DNA of 64,000 nucleotides from Fragilaria crotonensis (GCA_022925895.1 JAKSYS010000003.1:248001-312000); one strand, 5' to 3'; counted from the first letter of the stretch, positions 20,101 to 31,434 are shown. The notes: a model not told the origin generated them from the letters alone. Made by a program: numbers and translations.

Positions 20101-22176
20101 GAGTATGATGAGGAAATCGCGACCATGACTGCATTGCAACCGGCTGAAACTCCCATGTCTTCAGCAGGGAGGATAGAGTCGATGATTGAGCGAGAGAGAA
20201 CGAAAGAAGACGAGGTACACGACGAGAACGAAACGAAAATGGACGTGCCCCCAACATCAATTCTTTTCGATTCCGACTCCGATGACGACGAAGACGTCAT
20301 CATATTGCGAAAGGAAGGCGACAGCGTTGAAGAGCGAATCGTGGAGTTGCCTACAGAACAAACAATCATCGAGAATGCCGAAGAAATGGTCGAGGAACAG
20401 CAAAAGCAGAGGACAACACCATTGGAAAGAGAATTGAAAAACTTGGAATTGAGAGTCCAGTTGTGATCGAAAACGACGAGCCCGGGACGCGTACAAGAAG
20501 CAGAACTCGAATTGCGCATCTGGTATTTAATACCATGCTTACGTCGGACCCAGGCGAACCTAAGACATTTCGTGCAGCTGTGACCGGATCGAAGAAGCAA
20601 GAGTGGATACCGTCCGCTAAGTCCGAAATTAATAATTTCATATCACGCGACGCATGGAAGAAATTCCCAAGGGACAAGTTGAATGGACGAAAACCTATAC
20701 CTGTTAAGTGGATTTTCAAGATCAAGGAGGAACAGGACGGCACACTACGGTACAAGAGCAGAATCGTACTGAAGGGCTACGTGATGGTACCTGGTGTGGA
20801 CTATACAGAGTCATTTTCACCAGTTGCAACGGATACTACGGTCAGACTCGCGATTACTATCGCGCTGTACAGGCAAGACGAAGGTTGGACGATTGAGATG
20901 ATTGACATCGAAGCAGCGTTCTTAAACGCGGAACTTGAAGACGACAAGCCAGTATTTGCAGAGTGGCCGGAAGGTATTGTTGAATTGGGATATATAACGG
21001 AAGACGAATTGAGGCGTTATTGTATTATGTTGACTCGTCCGATGTATGGAGGAGTGGATGTCCCAAGACTTTTATGAAGACACTACGTAAGTACCTGACG
21101 AAGCACATGAAAATGATTCAAAGTCTGGTTGATCCGTGCATGTACTACTGGAAAGACACGAAAGGGCATATGACCCTCATGGCAGTTGTACACGTGGATG
21201 ACGTAATTTTGGTTGGATCGAAGAAGGCGATTGAGAATTCAAGACGAAGCAAGGAACGATTCAATATATCTGATCTCGGAAAGTTGAAGAAGCACTTAGG
21301 AGTATGGTACGATTGGAGCGTGGACGAAAATGAAAATGTCATTATCACTGCGAAGATGAACAAACTTGAAGATGAAATCGTGGAAACCTACGAGAAGATT
21401 ACTGGTAAAGAAGTCAAGACCTACGACACGCCCGGATACCCGAACAAGTACCTAAGTAAAAACGAAGGACCTACGGTTAATATGACGGATTACAGGTCAA
21501 TGGTTGGAAAGATCATGTATTTAACGACGAAACTGGCACCGGATTTGGCCAACGCAGCTCGAGAACTGGCACAGCACCTATCGAACCCAGGTGAAGATCA
21601 CTGGAAGGCATTGGACAGAATGGTCGGTCATATCAAGTTACGACCATACGAGGGGCTTACGTACAGAAGACCCAAGGAACTACGACCTATTTCTATGGTG
21701 GATTCCGACTATGCCAAGAATACGGACAACCGCAAGAGTATATCTTCGGGACTACATACGTTAGGTGGAACGTTGGTACATTGGGAATCGAAGACCCAAC
21801 ACGTCGTTACACTATCGAGTACCGAAGCGGAATATATCAGTTTGGCGAGAGGTGCATGCGAGAACAAGTTCATCATGATGTTACTCGACGAAGGCATACG
21901 AAGACCGGATGAGAAACGTCATATGGGAAAAGTGTACGAGGATAATCTTGGAGCGATTTATTTGGTCAAGAATCAACATGTCGGAGCCAGAACGAAGCAT
22001 ATCGATGTACGTGCTCATTTTATCCGTGAACTGGAAGATAACGGTTATTTGAACGTGCAGTTTATTCGATCGGAAGAGAATGCAGCGGACATATTGAACA
22101 AGAACTGTCCTGAGAAATTACATACGAAACACGCGAAGAACATACGAGATGGAACCCTGGATTGTTGGAGGGAGGA

Positions 22177-22679
22177 TGTCGAGGATAGTAGGCTACTGGA
22201 TAAGTCCAGTACCGGTGGGACAGTGAATACTGTCGTTGGCGAAGCTGAGAGAGATTCGACGTTTGGACGGAATGTCAGATTCGAGTCAGACGTGAACTCG
22301 GAATTGAATGCACGATTGAACTGTGATAAAGAATTCGAAATTAATCGATCTACGGATTTCCAAAGAGTCCAACAAATCAAGATTCCATCGGAGGACGAAA
22401 ACTATGGAAAGTCAATGAAGAACATTAAACATGTAGGAGATTGGACAGAAGTCCACTATAAAAGAACTGGGAAGAACAAGAAGGAGACACAAGGAAGGAA
22501 GAAGGATGGAGAAGGTTCTGGAGAGACAGAGAAGGGAACCTGGAAGAGGAGTTTAGTTAGAACCTAAACTCATAACTTTTACTTTACAGATTTTGTCAAG
22601 GCCTGACAACCGCAGTTATCTCCCCATAACCAGAGCAAGTACTGTGGTACCGCGCTCACGATATCTGGGATTCTCAACA
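22177..22679 (+). repeat. 3' LTR of copia element 2
   Basis: The 503-bp copy of 16618-17120 is immediately preceded by the purine tract ttggagggagga. A long open frame continues from pol into this LTR, as happens in other copia elements whose LTRs contain coding-compatible sequence. Confidence 0.92.
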
Positions 22680-22932
22680 CACAGATTCTGTGTCAAACGC
22701 CAAGTACCACTGCTCCTCTCCCAACTGGCACCACAATTCTGTGAGACGCTAAATTCTCAACTTGGTGACACTGGTCCTAATCCTCTCATGATCTTAATTC
22801 ATGCATACAAAATACCTAAGAGTAGCTCTCTCTTTAAGAGGCACGGCAAACTTGCCATGGCACAAATAATTGGTTTCACATCGTAGCGTTCCGACGTGTT
22901 CTCAAATCTACAAATAGCTCAAATAAACACAA

Positions 22933-23991
22933 TCATGCCTTCCCAACAGATACCCCAAGTGCCTCATACAATTCCTCTTCGTCATCGACCTCTTCATCTT
23001 CCTTGATCGATACAAGTGTGCAGAAGCTGTGGCTCGAACCCCGTGTTGGTAATTTCACTTGTGTTGGCATCTTCACCTCACCGGAAACAGGTTCCCAGAG
23101 AAAGTGGCTCAGCGATGGAGAGTCCATAGGAGGCACGAGGTCGGTAACCTTGCGCAGCCATCCTTCCATTGCGGGACAGTATGATCTCAGCAACGCTTGC
23201 AAAAGCGTGAATCCTCGACCAGCAAAGCTGCCACCAGTGTTCCTATCCTCCGAAGAGTAGTAATCAGGTAATTCGGGAATGGTAACATCATACGTGTCAT
23301 CCTCGTCAATCGTTTTTACAGTCTCATCGTCATTGTCCCATTCGACTCCGCCCTCTGCGGCCTTGTGAGTTGTATTCCGTTGTGGTATCCAACGAAGGCG
23401 CCTTTGACGCAAGGCCTGGCGACGGCTGTTGATTTCCGCGATCAAGTCATTGCGCAATTGAACAATGTTCGGAAGAGTGCGAGTAGCACTGTACGTTCTT
23501 CCGTTGAACGAGATGCTTAGCTCGAATTGAATAGCCTCCTTATGAGGATCATCCTCGTGCTCGTCTGCAGCAGTAACTTTATTCGAATTTTCGTCTTGCA
23601 GTATAACCGGAGGAGGGGGTGGAATTACATCTCGTTTTCGGTTCTTTGCACTAGTCGTCAACGACTTAATTAATCGTGCCATATCAATCTTGGCTTCTTT
23701 CACCAAGATACCGACTTCTTTCTGCGATGTCATGTCAACTGCCTTCTTTTCTTCCGTGACAGGATTCTTTGAAGCTGGAGACAGGGGCGAGTCAGGAGCG
23801 ATAGGCGAAGAACAAATGCTGGAGAACGAGACTGGTTTGAACTGCAAGCGAGGAGTGTGTGATTCATAATGTTGGGGATGCTTCAAGGACTGCTGTTCAG
23901 AAAACTCAGATGATGACTCGAAACCGGAGTTGTACGTAGAGGTGAACCCCGAAATGGGAGGGAAAGCCCCTGGCATTGCATAGGCTGACAT
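22933..23991 (-). CDS. PX-like domain hypothetical protein
   Basis: The protein has 352 residues and no signal peptide. Residues 1-150 are low-complexity and Ser/Pro-rich, with a PPPPP run near 124-129. Residues 152-310 look like a diverged phox-homology (PX) domain: FELSISFNGRTYSATRTLPN, then LRNDLIAEI, an acidic insert, IPELPDYY and LLQALLRSYCPAMEGWL; this matches the usual PX order (beta strand, R-x-x-x, LP, long helix). PX domains bind phosphoinositides on endosomal membranes. The C-terminus is acidic. I am unsure of the domain because the key PxxP loop is not obvious; it could be a diatom-specific fold. Start is the ATG at 23991, followed directly by a second in-frame ATG at codon 6. Confidence 0.5.
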   Translation of the reverse strand: MSAYAMPGAFPPISGFTSTYNSGFESSSEFSEQQSLKHPQHYESHTPRLQFKPVSFSSICSSPIAPDSPLSPASKNPVTEEKKAVDMTSQKEVGILVKEAKIDMARLIKSLTTSAKNRKRDVIPPPPPVILQDENSNKVTAADEHEDDPHKEAIQFELSISFNGRTYSATRTLPNIVQLRNDLIAEINSRRQALRQRRLRWIPQRNTTHKAAEGGVEWDNDDETVKTIDEDDTYDVTIPELPDYYSSEDRNTGGSFAGRGFTLLQALLRSYCPAMEGWLRKVTDLVPPMDSPSLSHFLWEPVSGEVKMPTQVKLPTRGSSHSFCTLVSIKEDEEVDDEEELYEALGVSVGKA

Positions 23992-25313
23992 GATGATGCG
24001 TTCACTGCTGCAAATGAGTTGCTGTTAGTATTTCACGTAATGAAACCTTGTGAGCATAACTAAACACTTCACTGAGTCGCTTCGTTGTGCTCGATGGCTC
24101 AGGTTGTGCAACAAGACGAATGCACAGGAACAAGGACCTCACTGAAACAGTGATGTATCGTTTCGAATTGATGCACGAACCCTATTTATGTTTAGACCTG
24201 ATGGCAAGTCTTCTCGACATTCAACCGATTCTTGCGGAGAAGGGGGTGGCGTGTCCCCCTAGGAATGACGTAGAATTCTACGACACATATCGCAATTAAT
24301 ATATCAGTATACAGCAACGAGGAACGTTGAAATATCAAACTCGATCTCAACTCTCAACAGATGCCTTGTTCCTTTCCGTCGTCCGTCGTCCGGATTTTTT
24401 TGAATTTCACCAACCAAGGCCGACGTAATCAAATCGGAACATTATGCATTTTTCGTAGCGATCGTCACGACTTACAGTTTGATACCCTGATTACAGAATG
24501 AAGTGATGCGAGATGAGAGAGAAGAAGGAGATGATGGAGGCCTTTTCTTCCTCGTTTCCGGTTGTAAAGGAGCACGTTTTCGATCCAAGTGGTGACTACA
24601 AAGTGTGAGAGGAAAACTGTAAGCAGCATGCGAGCTATTCAATCTTTTAGCTCGCGTTAAGATACATATGGAGAACAGGATGACGTCGCAGTTGACTTTT
24701 AAGTAGGATTTCGCGAACCACGTGGTTGAGAATGAGAAGGCTGAAGGCTGTGATACCATGGCGTGAGTGTCGTCCGCCAGTCGGTGTGGTACTGTACGGA
24801 GTACCAGGTCCTGAGCAAGTATTCACACATACTCGTAGTCCTATGTATGCATGTGCTTGGAGCTCGCAGGCTCTCTGAGATCGTCGTGTTATGTGTAGTA
24901 CATAGGATGTTACATGTTACGTATTTGTTTCATTTAACCTTTTTACGTTTTGACAATAGAGTTGAATGGAATCTATCACACATTGAATGTGACAGTACGA
25001 TAGGAGTCGTATGACGCTCAACAACCCAACACGTCATACACACCAAAGTAGCGCGTTATAACTTGAAACCACCACATGAGGGCAAGTGGCAACAACTGTG
25101 ATCTGGTGATCTGGTGCCAAATCACCAGATACCTGTACACTGTACAGGATGGACGTCGGTACATCGAAAGTGACACCAGAGACACGAATCGAATCAGTGG
25201 GGTCGTGCTATCGTGCTTGAGAGAAACACATCATTGTGATACATTCAGATCGCCTTTAAGGAAGCAACACACAGGTTTTCGCACAAAATCATTTCAGGGC
25301 AACATAATATAAC
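23992..25313. other. Gene-free intergenic region
   Basis: About 1.3 kb lies between the PX-like gene and the retropepsin-like gene. It has GTAC-rich patches (about 24785-24815 and 25125-25165) and short ORFs (for example 24087-24299) without recognisable similarity or codon logic. A tttcaccaaccaaggccgacg stretch near 24403 vaguely recalls the arm of the foldback element at 8081, but is too weak to call. Confidence 0.4.
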
Positions 25314-26470
25314 ATGAAATTCAGTGTCGCACTGCTGCTTCTGGTTGGAAACGCGCATGCCTTTCTATCTCAGAACCCAACATTCTTTGGTGTGAGGTCC
25401 AACCGAGCCCTCTCCTCGACAACACTCGAAGACATAAAGGTCGATACAAACACACCCGTGACGCAATCGCCAACAAGCGTTCGTGCCCCACTCAAATGGC
25501 TTGGCCCTTACCCATCATTAGGACTCCGATTTCCAGATCTGGCAACGTCCTCTCAACGAGAACGAAACGTGACTGGGGTTTCGCTTGACTTTGTGCTCGA
25601 CACTGCCGCAAACACCAACACGATCAATGCACAAGTCTCCGCAGAACTCGGGTTGGAGGTGGTGGGACAGGCACTGTCAGGTGTCGGTGCCAGCGGGGCC
25701 ATACCTGGTGGAAACACGTACATGTTGGGAGACTGCCAATTGGAGGGCCTTTCTAACAATGAGGAACCTTTCACCTTTATGACGGATTTGACAGCATCCA
25801 CGCTTGCTGTGGCAAGTCCGGTCTCTGCTGGTTTGCTGAGCCTTGCCTTCCTTCAGTGTTTCCCAGGGGGAGTCGAATTTGTATGGGGTCGTGTGGAGGA
25901 CGGAGAGATCAAGGAAATACCTTCAGTTACCTTTCATAGTGACGACGCGAGATCCTTTGAGTCTTTGCAGAGAAGCCCCATCACGCGAATTCCGATCACA
26001 CAGCTCCCTTCTGTCATGATAAAGGTAAACGGTGTTGAAATGCCAGCCTTGCTAGATACTGGATCTCCAATTACAGTGCTAAATGCGCAAGCAGCCGCTG
26101 CTGCCGGAATCAAGACTGTGGATCTGCCATCCATGGACGAGCAGAAGAATCCATTTTCCAAATTGGCAGCAAGTTTTAAGGTTGCTCAAGCTGCAAGTCG
26201 AGGCGAAATGTTACAACTTGCCGACGGCAGCGGCCAGCCCGTGAATCTCGTCAAGTCTTTGCAACTGGCAAAGTAGAAGTTGTTGGGGATGGCGACAACG
26301 ATGCAATTGATTTTGGCCAATCAAATCTCTACGTCGGGGACTTGCCAGGCTTGGCTGCCTTGAGTGGACTCGGAGTCGATTCACCCCCGGCTGTCGTCTT
26401 GGGAATGGATGTGCTTCGCAAGAGATCCAGAATGTGGCTGCGCGCACAGCAGAATGAAGTGTATTTTTAA
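25314..26470 (+). CDS. Plastid-targeted retropepsin-like aspartic protease, one frame break
   Basis: MKFSVALLLLVGNAHA|F is a signal peptide followed by an ASAF-type plastid motif. Two aspartic-protease motifs occur: LDTAANTN at 95-102 (DTA instead of DTG) and LLDTGSPITVLN at 246-257, so the protein looks like a two-lobed pepsin-like fold of the retropepsin-like group. The first frame stops at 26274-26276. The conserved end (YVGDLPGLAALSGLGVDSPP then VVLGMDVL, and a final NEVYF) is in the next frame and ends at 26470. One base appears to be missing between about 26240 and 26260; no intron of credible size fits. This may be a real loss in this allele, a sequencing error or a frame shift used in translation. 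It is a host gene, not a retroelement: there is no RT or integrase. Confidence 0.7.
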
Positions 26471-26823
26471 GACCAATAGAACGTAACCTTGAACAACTGA
26501 AGGAACATCGCGTGCATCCTCAAATGCAACTTGTTAGACCATATATTAGATGAAGGGATTTTTCAGAAAGTTCTCCTGTTCCCAATTTGAATTTTCGCCG
26601 GAGTACTGGGCGACCTGTTTCTACAGTACTGGAGTACCAGGACAAGACCCAGATCCCAGATCCAAACTCGTCCCTGTCACACGTTTGCGGAAAGCCATAA
26701 ATGCCAACTCATTGAACAGCGCATGGTGCGTGGTGCCTAGCATCACTGATCTCATTCGCAAATGGATATACGGTTCGATTTACAGTGTTAAGGCCGTTTC
26801 TCCACCGCGTTCCAATCCTCCTG
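26471..26823. other. Intergenic region
   Basis: The 3' flank of the retropepsin-like gene and promoter of the reductase. It holds a GTAC cluster near 26610-26640 (ggagtactgg...agtactggagtacc). No gene seen. Confidence 0.5.
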
Positions 26824-27921
26824 ATGTTGACGCCGAGTCTACTACTTCTATTACTGCATGTTGGATCGACCGAGTCCGTGCAAGTGCCGAAGATTGGAAC
26901 TGTCAAGGCGGGTCCCATTGAAATTAGTTCACTTGGCTGTGGCACCTGGTCATGGGGAAATCGATTGCTGTGGGACTACGACCCGTCTCAAGATGAAGAT
27001 ATCTATCGGGCGTATAGTACTGTCAGAGATGCGGGTGTCACGATATTTGATACTGCAGATAGCTATGGAACTCTTGAATTGAATGGAAGGGCTGAAATTC
27101 TGTTGGGACAGTTTGAACGGCGGTATCTGTCGGAGAAGGGTTCTGAGGAGAAGCCATTTTGGGCTTTATTCTCCCAGGAACCGCGCCCTCAACAGGTCGC
27201 GACCAAATTTGCACCCTATCCGTGGCGGTTGACTCGAGGGAGCATGGTACAGGCAGCTCGAGATTCGTTGAAGCGTTTAGATCAGGACAAGCTTGCTATT
27301 GCTCAGCTGCATTGGTCAACGTCCAAGTATCTTCCTCAGCAAGAGAGTGCTCTTTGGGAAGGGATTGCTGATGTTTACGATGAAGGTTTGTGCGAAGCTG
27401 TAGGAGTTTCCAATTATGGACCACTGCAACTACGAAAGGTCGCCGAGAGACTCGTTGAGCGTCAAGTGCCGCTTGCAGCGGCACAGATCCAATTCTCCCT
27501 CATGACGTACAAGGAGTGTAAAGACATGAATGAAGTGTGTGATGACGTGGGATGCCGTTTAATATCGTACTCGCCCCTCTGCCTGGGGCTCCTTACAGGA
27601 AAGTACAACCTTGACAATCTGCCGCGTCCAGGAAATCCACGTCGGCAGTTATTTCGAGAGTTGCTTCCTGGTGCTCAAGAGTTGTTAGCCACCTTGGATG
27701 TGATGGCCAGGGAGTATGGCAAGACACCATCTCAAATTGCCATTAATTGGGCCATCAGCAAAGGCACTGTCCCTATTCCAGGTGCTCGAACTGTTGCGAT
27801 GGCGCAAGAAAACCTCGGATCCGCTGGATGGAATCTTCGTCCAGACGCAGTGACAGAGCTCAATCGAGTGGCGACAAGGGTATCAAAACCCATGATTCAA
27901 AATATATTTCAAACGAAATAG
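26824..27921 (+). CDS. Aldo/keto reductase
   Basis: The protein has 365 residues from the first ATG at 26824 (the frame is open 13 codons further to a GTG). A hydrophobic leader (about residues 1-18) suggests ER or plastid routing. The AKR barrel shows LGCGTWSWGN, the FDTADSYG motif with catalytic D76 and Y81, VATKFAPYPW with K128, and AQLHWS with H163, i.e. the full Asp-Tyr-Lys-His tetrad. AVGVSNYGPLQL, SYSPLCLGLLTGKY and PIPGARTVAMAQEN (cofactor binding) follow in the usual order. It should reduce carbonyls with NADPH; plant and algal relatives are plastid AKRs of unclear substrate. Convergent with STE24, 76 bp between stops. Confidence 0.88.
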   Translation: MLTPSLLLLLLHVGSTESVQVPKIGTVKAGPIEISSLGCGTWSWGNRLLWDYDPSQDEDIYRAYSTVRDAGVTIFDTADSYGTLELNGRAEILLGQFERRYLSEKGSEEKPFWALFSQEPRPQQVATKFAPYPWRLTRGSMVQAARDSLKRLDQDKLAIAQLHWSTSKYLPQQESALWEGIADVYDEGLCEAVGVSNYGPLQLRKVAERLVERQVPLAAAQIQFSLMTYKECKDMNEVCDDVGCRLISYSPLCLGLLTGKYNLDNLPRPGNPRRQLFRELLPGAQELLATLDVMAREYGKTPSQIAINWAISKGTVPIPGARTVAMAQENLGSAGWNLRPDAVTELNRVATRVSKPMIQNIFQTK

Positions 27922-27997
27922 AATTTAGACAGCAGTTCTTAGTTTTGCCGATGTCTATTACAATTTCTAAATGGCTTCGGCTGGAAACTGCCCCAAT

Positions 27998-29485
27998 CTA
28001 AGACTTCTTCTTATCCAGAGCCATCATGGCCGAAAGGCGCTCCACAAGAGGTGGGTGAGAATAGTGGTACATACTGTACCATGGATCAGGGCACATTGCG
28101 CCCAAGTTCTCGAGATGGATTTTGCACAGGCCGGACTGCAACTTCTGGCTCATTCCCAAATCAACCGAAAACCGGTCGGCACCAAACTCATTGTATCTTG
28201 AAAACATGGTCAACAAGAAGGACAATATCTTATCCACAGGAGCCCATAGGGTCTGAGCAAAAAGGAGAAGGGCAATGATGGTGGGGGTCGGGCGCGATGG
28301 GTCGTTGAAACCAAAGGCAGCAAACAACTCTTCTGAGCCGTAGCAAAGTGAGAAGAAATAAAAGGCAGTTCCGAAGTAAAGCTGGGTAATGACAAAGTTG
28401 CTCAATGTGTGTCCCAATTTCCAGTGTCCCAGCTCGTGTCCAAGAATGGCCAGGATCTCGTCTTCGTCCACCTGCGTCATAAGGGTATCGAATAAGACGA
28501 TGCGCTTGTTGTTGCCAAAGCCAAACATGAAGGCATTCGAATGAGCTGAGCGCTTGCTACCGTCCATCACAAACAGTTTGGTCAGGGGGTACTTGAGGTC
28601 GCCAGCCAAGGCATAGATGCGGCGCTTGAGTTCGCCCTCCTCCAACGGTTCGTACTTGTTGAAGAGTGGCATGATGAACACAGGGACAATGGTCATCATG
28701 AAGATAGAAAAACAAAACATAAATGCCCAGGCATAGACGTAGAAATAATCACCTCCAAGCCTGATGATTTGCAACAAAAGAGCCACAAAGGGGCCTCCAA
28801 TGAGCATCGTTAGAACCAGGGACTTGGCTTTGTCAGAAAAGAAGAGTCCCATCGTTTGTTTGTTGAAACCATGTTTCTTTTCAATCTGGAAAGTTGAGTA
28901 GAGCTCAAAGGGCAACGAAGTAATGGTTCCAATGATGGTGATGATACCCAAGAAGATCAGGGTAATTTTGATCTCGTCCTCCGTCTCAGTCCAACTAAAG
29001 AACGTGCTCCCGACACTCACACTCAGATCCCAGATGTAAGGCAGAAACCCGAGAGCTAGAAAGACGACTGACTCACACGTGTCGTATGTCGAGCTAATCA
29101 TGCCGAAGTTGATCTTGTCCATTCCGTATGTTTGAGCGTTCTTGAATTTCGCTTGAAGTTGAGGCAAGAGTGGTTCGTCGCCTTCCTTCTTCAGTTTGGC
29201 TCGTTCGTGATCAATCTTGGCTACTGTCTGTTCCAACTCAATGGGGAAGTGTGTCTTTTTGTACGCCTCCTTTTGTCGCGCATCAAGATTTCCTTCCACA
29301 GAGTACACAAAGACAGTGAATGCAATCGTTGCCGCAAGGGCCCAGTACGCCAGCACCTGTTCTGGGCCTCCAGTCACGGGCTCCCCCGTCTGAGTGTAGG
29401 AGGGAGACCATGGGAGTTCAAGTTTCGCATTCATGTTGGACAACCAAAGTTGAATGCGCCGAGGGTCGACGGGACACTTGGACAT
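27998..29485 (-). CDS. STE24: CAAX prenyl protease 1 (M48A metalloprotease)
   Basis: The protein has 495 residues, the usual STE24 length. HELGH (350-354) is the zinc motif, and E433 in NEFGADRF is the third ligand. Several membrane spans are visible (about 44-62, 139-156, 174-192, 222-241, 250-272, 364-384 and 402-426). The enzyme cleaves the AAX tripeptide from prenylated CAAX proteins in the ER/inner nuclear membrane and clears clogged translocons. The C-terminal KKKS fits ER retention. Intron-free. A second ATG at codon 18 is possible. Confidence 0.93.
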   Translation of the reverse strand: MSKCPVDPRRIQLWLSNMNAKLELPWSPSYTQTGEPVTGGPEQVLAYWALAATIAFTVFVYSVEGNLDARQKEAYKKTHFPIELEQTVAKIDHERAKLKKEGDEPLLPQLQAKFKNAQTYGMDKINFGMISSTYDTCESVVFLALGFLPYIWDLSVSVGSTFFSWTETEDEIKITLIFLGIITIIGTITSLPFELYSTFQIEKKHGFNKQTMGLFFSDKAKSLVLTMLIGGPFVALLLQIIRLGGDYFYVYAWAFMFCFSIFMMTIVPVFIMPLFNKYEPLEEGELKRRIYALAGDLKYPLTKLFVMDGSKRSAHSNAFMFGFGNNKRIVLFDTLMTQVDEDEILAILGHELGHWKLGHTLSNFVITQLYFGTAFYFFSLCYGSEELFAAFGFNDPSRPTPTIIALLLFAQTLWAPVDKILSFLLTMFSRYNEFGADRFSVDLGMSQKLQSGLCKIHLENLGAMCPDPWYSMYHYSHPPLVERLSAMMALDKKKS

Positions 29486-30492
29486 GAACTGTGGCAGGAG
29501 AAAGAACGAGAGGCAGAAAGAGGGCAGACGAAAGGTCTGTTTTCACTCCCCTCGACCCCTCGAACACAATCCGTGATGCCTCGCTTGGATTTGATTCAGA
29601 TTGCCGACATCCCACCGTGTGGACAGGGAATCAGTAATCAGTGGTCTAAATTTTAAAGATTGAGGTGACAAACAACCAATCAGATTATATTAAAAGATTA
29701 AAAGTGAATATTTTTTTCTTTCTTTCGGTTAATTTCTACACGTGTAGCTTTGAACCTAGATCTGCAGTACTGTACTCCTGTAGTACAGTACGATACAGAA
29801 TCTTGTTTTTAGGGTGCGTTTGAAGCGACGACCTTGACATCGGGGGGTTCCGGATTTATGACTTATGTCTCAGTGGATTGTACAAGATCGTATTACCAGG
29901 TGAACAAGAATTCCGGAACCTCCGGGCAATGGGACTCGTGAATCGTGAATCGGGACTTACGACTAACATTTGATGTGGACGGAGGACGGACGCCATAGTG
30001 TAAGGAGTAGACAAGATAAAAAAGAGCGAATACCCAAGCAAAAGAGCGAAATGACTGTATCATTGATCATGGCGTATCGAAAAAGTGGATAAAGTTTGCC
30101 GTTTCCAAAAATGAAAATGTGACAAAATGGAGGGAAACCGGCAGAATACAGTACCGGTACCGGTGAGAAGGCGCTCTGAGCTCTGATCGCCTGTGACACT
30201 TCTTATGTATGCTGTGACCTTGGAGAGACGACATCTGAGAGCACGACCAAACAAGAACACAAGTAACAAGTACTAGAAGTACTGGAGTAGTCGTACCTGG
30301 TACATACATCACTCACTACTGGAGTAACAGTACGTCGTCCCTGGAGTACACGTACAGCACCACAAGAACACCACTACAACCCACAACCCAATATGATCGC
30401 CCAATTGTCATTGTACTTGAAGTTTACCAGATTCCCATCACCTCTTCAGGCGCCAGAAACTTGAACCGATAGGCATCCAGTAACTAATTCCC
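29486..30492. other. Intergenic region with GTAC-rich tracts
   Basis: This is the divergent promoter space between STE24 and the mitochondrial carrier. GTAC-type clusters occur at 29765-29795 (gtactgtactcctgtagtac) and 30140-30360 (accggtaccggtgag, agtactagaagtactggag). A pair of ttccgga-containing stretches at about 29847 and 29911 are inverse to each other. No gene seen. Confidence 0.5.
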
Positions 30493-31434
30493 ATGCAGCA
30501 TGACGGGATAACAACTTCAAAGTGCGTAGCAGCACAAACGGCTGGGGCCGCAGTTGATCCTACCAAAGAGGTTTCCATTTTTCATGATCTGTTTGCGGGA
30601 GGGGTCGCGGGTTCCATGTCTGTCATTGTCGGTCACCCCTTTGATACCATCAAAGTTCGCCTTCAAACTTCGTCTTCTGCTACCATGGCGAGTAGCTTAT
30701 CCGGTGGATTTGGGTCTCTCTTTCGCGGCATGGCTGCACCTCTGTCGACTGCCGCCATGGTGAATGCAGTCATTTTTGGAGCCTACGGCACATCCTCGAG
30801 ATGGTGGGACCTATACTTTCCGCTGAAGCTAGATCATGAGCACGATCCTTGGTACAAATCCTTTGTGTGCGGCTCGTTCGCTGGCTTTTGCCAAGCACTG
30901 GTCATTTGTCCCATGGAGCATCTCAAATGTCGACTGCAGTTGGTGTCAGGGAGCAATGCCATGTACAAGGGTCCTCTGCAAGCCTCACGATCAATCTACA
31001 AATCACACGGCGTTTCCGGTCTTTACCGAGGATGGTATTCAACACTCTGGAGAGAAGTTCCAGCGTTTGGGGCTTATTTTTCGGTCTACGATTTTGTTAA
31101 GGACTCCGTCAATGATTACTACAACAGCCATGGAGATAGAGCTGAGGCACATACTTGGTTAGCATCCGCATTTGCAGGAGGCGTCTCTGGCTCGGTAACA
31201 TGGATCATGATTTACCCAGTGGATGTCATCAAGACGCGGATTCAAACCGCTCCAATAAACACTCCAAGTTCCGAGCTGACAATGGCACATGTGGGCCGTG
31301 CCCTTGTACAACAGCACGGTTGGAAAGTCATGTTTCGAGGTCTGGGAGTGACGCTAATGCGTGCCTTCCCTGTCAATGGTATCATCTTCCCTGTGTATGA
31401 ATTTACTCTGACGCACTTGACAAATTTGGACTGA
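30493..31434 (+). CDS. Mitochondrial carrier (SLC25), acylcarnitine/ornithine-type
   Basis: The protein has 313 residues with three carrier repeats. Each repeat carries its signature: HPFDTIKVR (48-56), CPMEHLKCR (139-147) and YPVDVIKTR (241-249). GG..G motifs and six membrane helices are in the expected places. WREVPAFGAYFSVYD in the second repeat (about 186-200) resembles the R-x-x-P-x-x-G-x-Y-F stretch of the carnitine-acylcarnitine and basic amino acid carriers, so exchange of acylcarnitine or ornithine/lysine across the inner membrane is the best guess. Substrate cannot be fixed from sequence alone. Confidence 0.9.
   Translation: MQHDGITTSKCVAAQTAGAAVDPTKEVSIFHDLFAGGVAGSMSVIVGHPFDTIKVRLQTSSSATMASSLSGGFGSLFRGMAAPLSTAAMVNAVIFGAYGTSSRWWDLYFPLKLDHEHDPWYKSFVCGSFAGFCQALVICPMEHLKCRLQLVSGSNAMYKGPLQASRSIYKSHGVSGLYRGWYSTLWREVPAFGAYFSVYDFVKDSVNDYYNSHGDRAEAHTWLASAFAGGVSGSVTWIMIYPVDVIKTRIQTAPINTPSSELTMAHVGRALVQQHGWKVMFRGLGVTLMRAFPVNGIIFPVYEFTLTHLTNLD

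Larger units (their letters stand above)
16618..22679 (+). mobile_element. Ty1/copia (CoDi-type) LTR retrotransposon, young, lightly broken
   Basis: The element is 6,062 bp on the plus strand, with 503-bp LTRs (TG...CA) and a 5-6 bp target duplication (cacaga at 16612-16617 and 22680-22685). Parts in order: gag with two CCHC zinc knuckles (about 17.9-18.1 kb), aspartic protease with DSGATTH (about 18.65 kb), pre-integrase zinc-binding region and integrase core (about 19.1-19.8 kb), reverse transcriptase with YTESFSPVA and VDDVILVG (about 20.6-21.3 kb), and RNase H with STEAEY (about 21.7-22.0 kb). A purine tract lies just before the 3' LTR. The coding region looks nearly whole, with about three breaks. 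The LTRs differ at only one position that I found, so the insertion is very recent. Confidence 0.92.

Noticed and set aside
24087-24299. 70-codon plus-strand frame upstream of the PX-like gene
   Set aside because: No conserved motif, no targeting peptide and no codon support.
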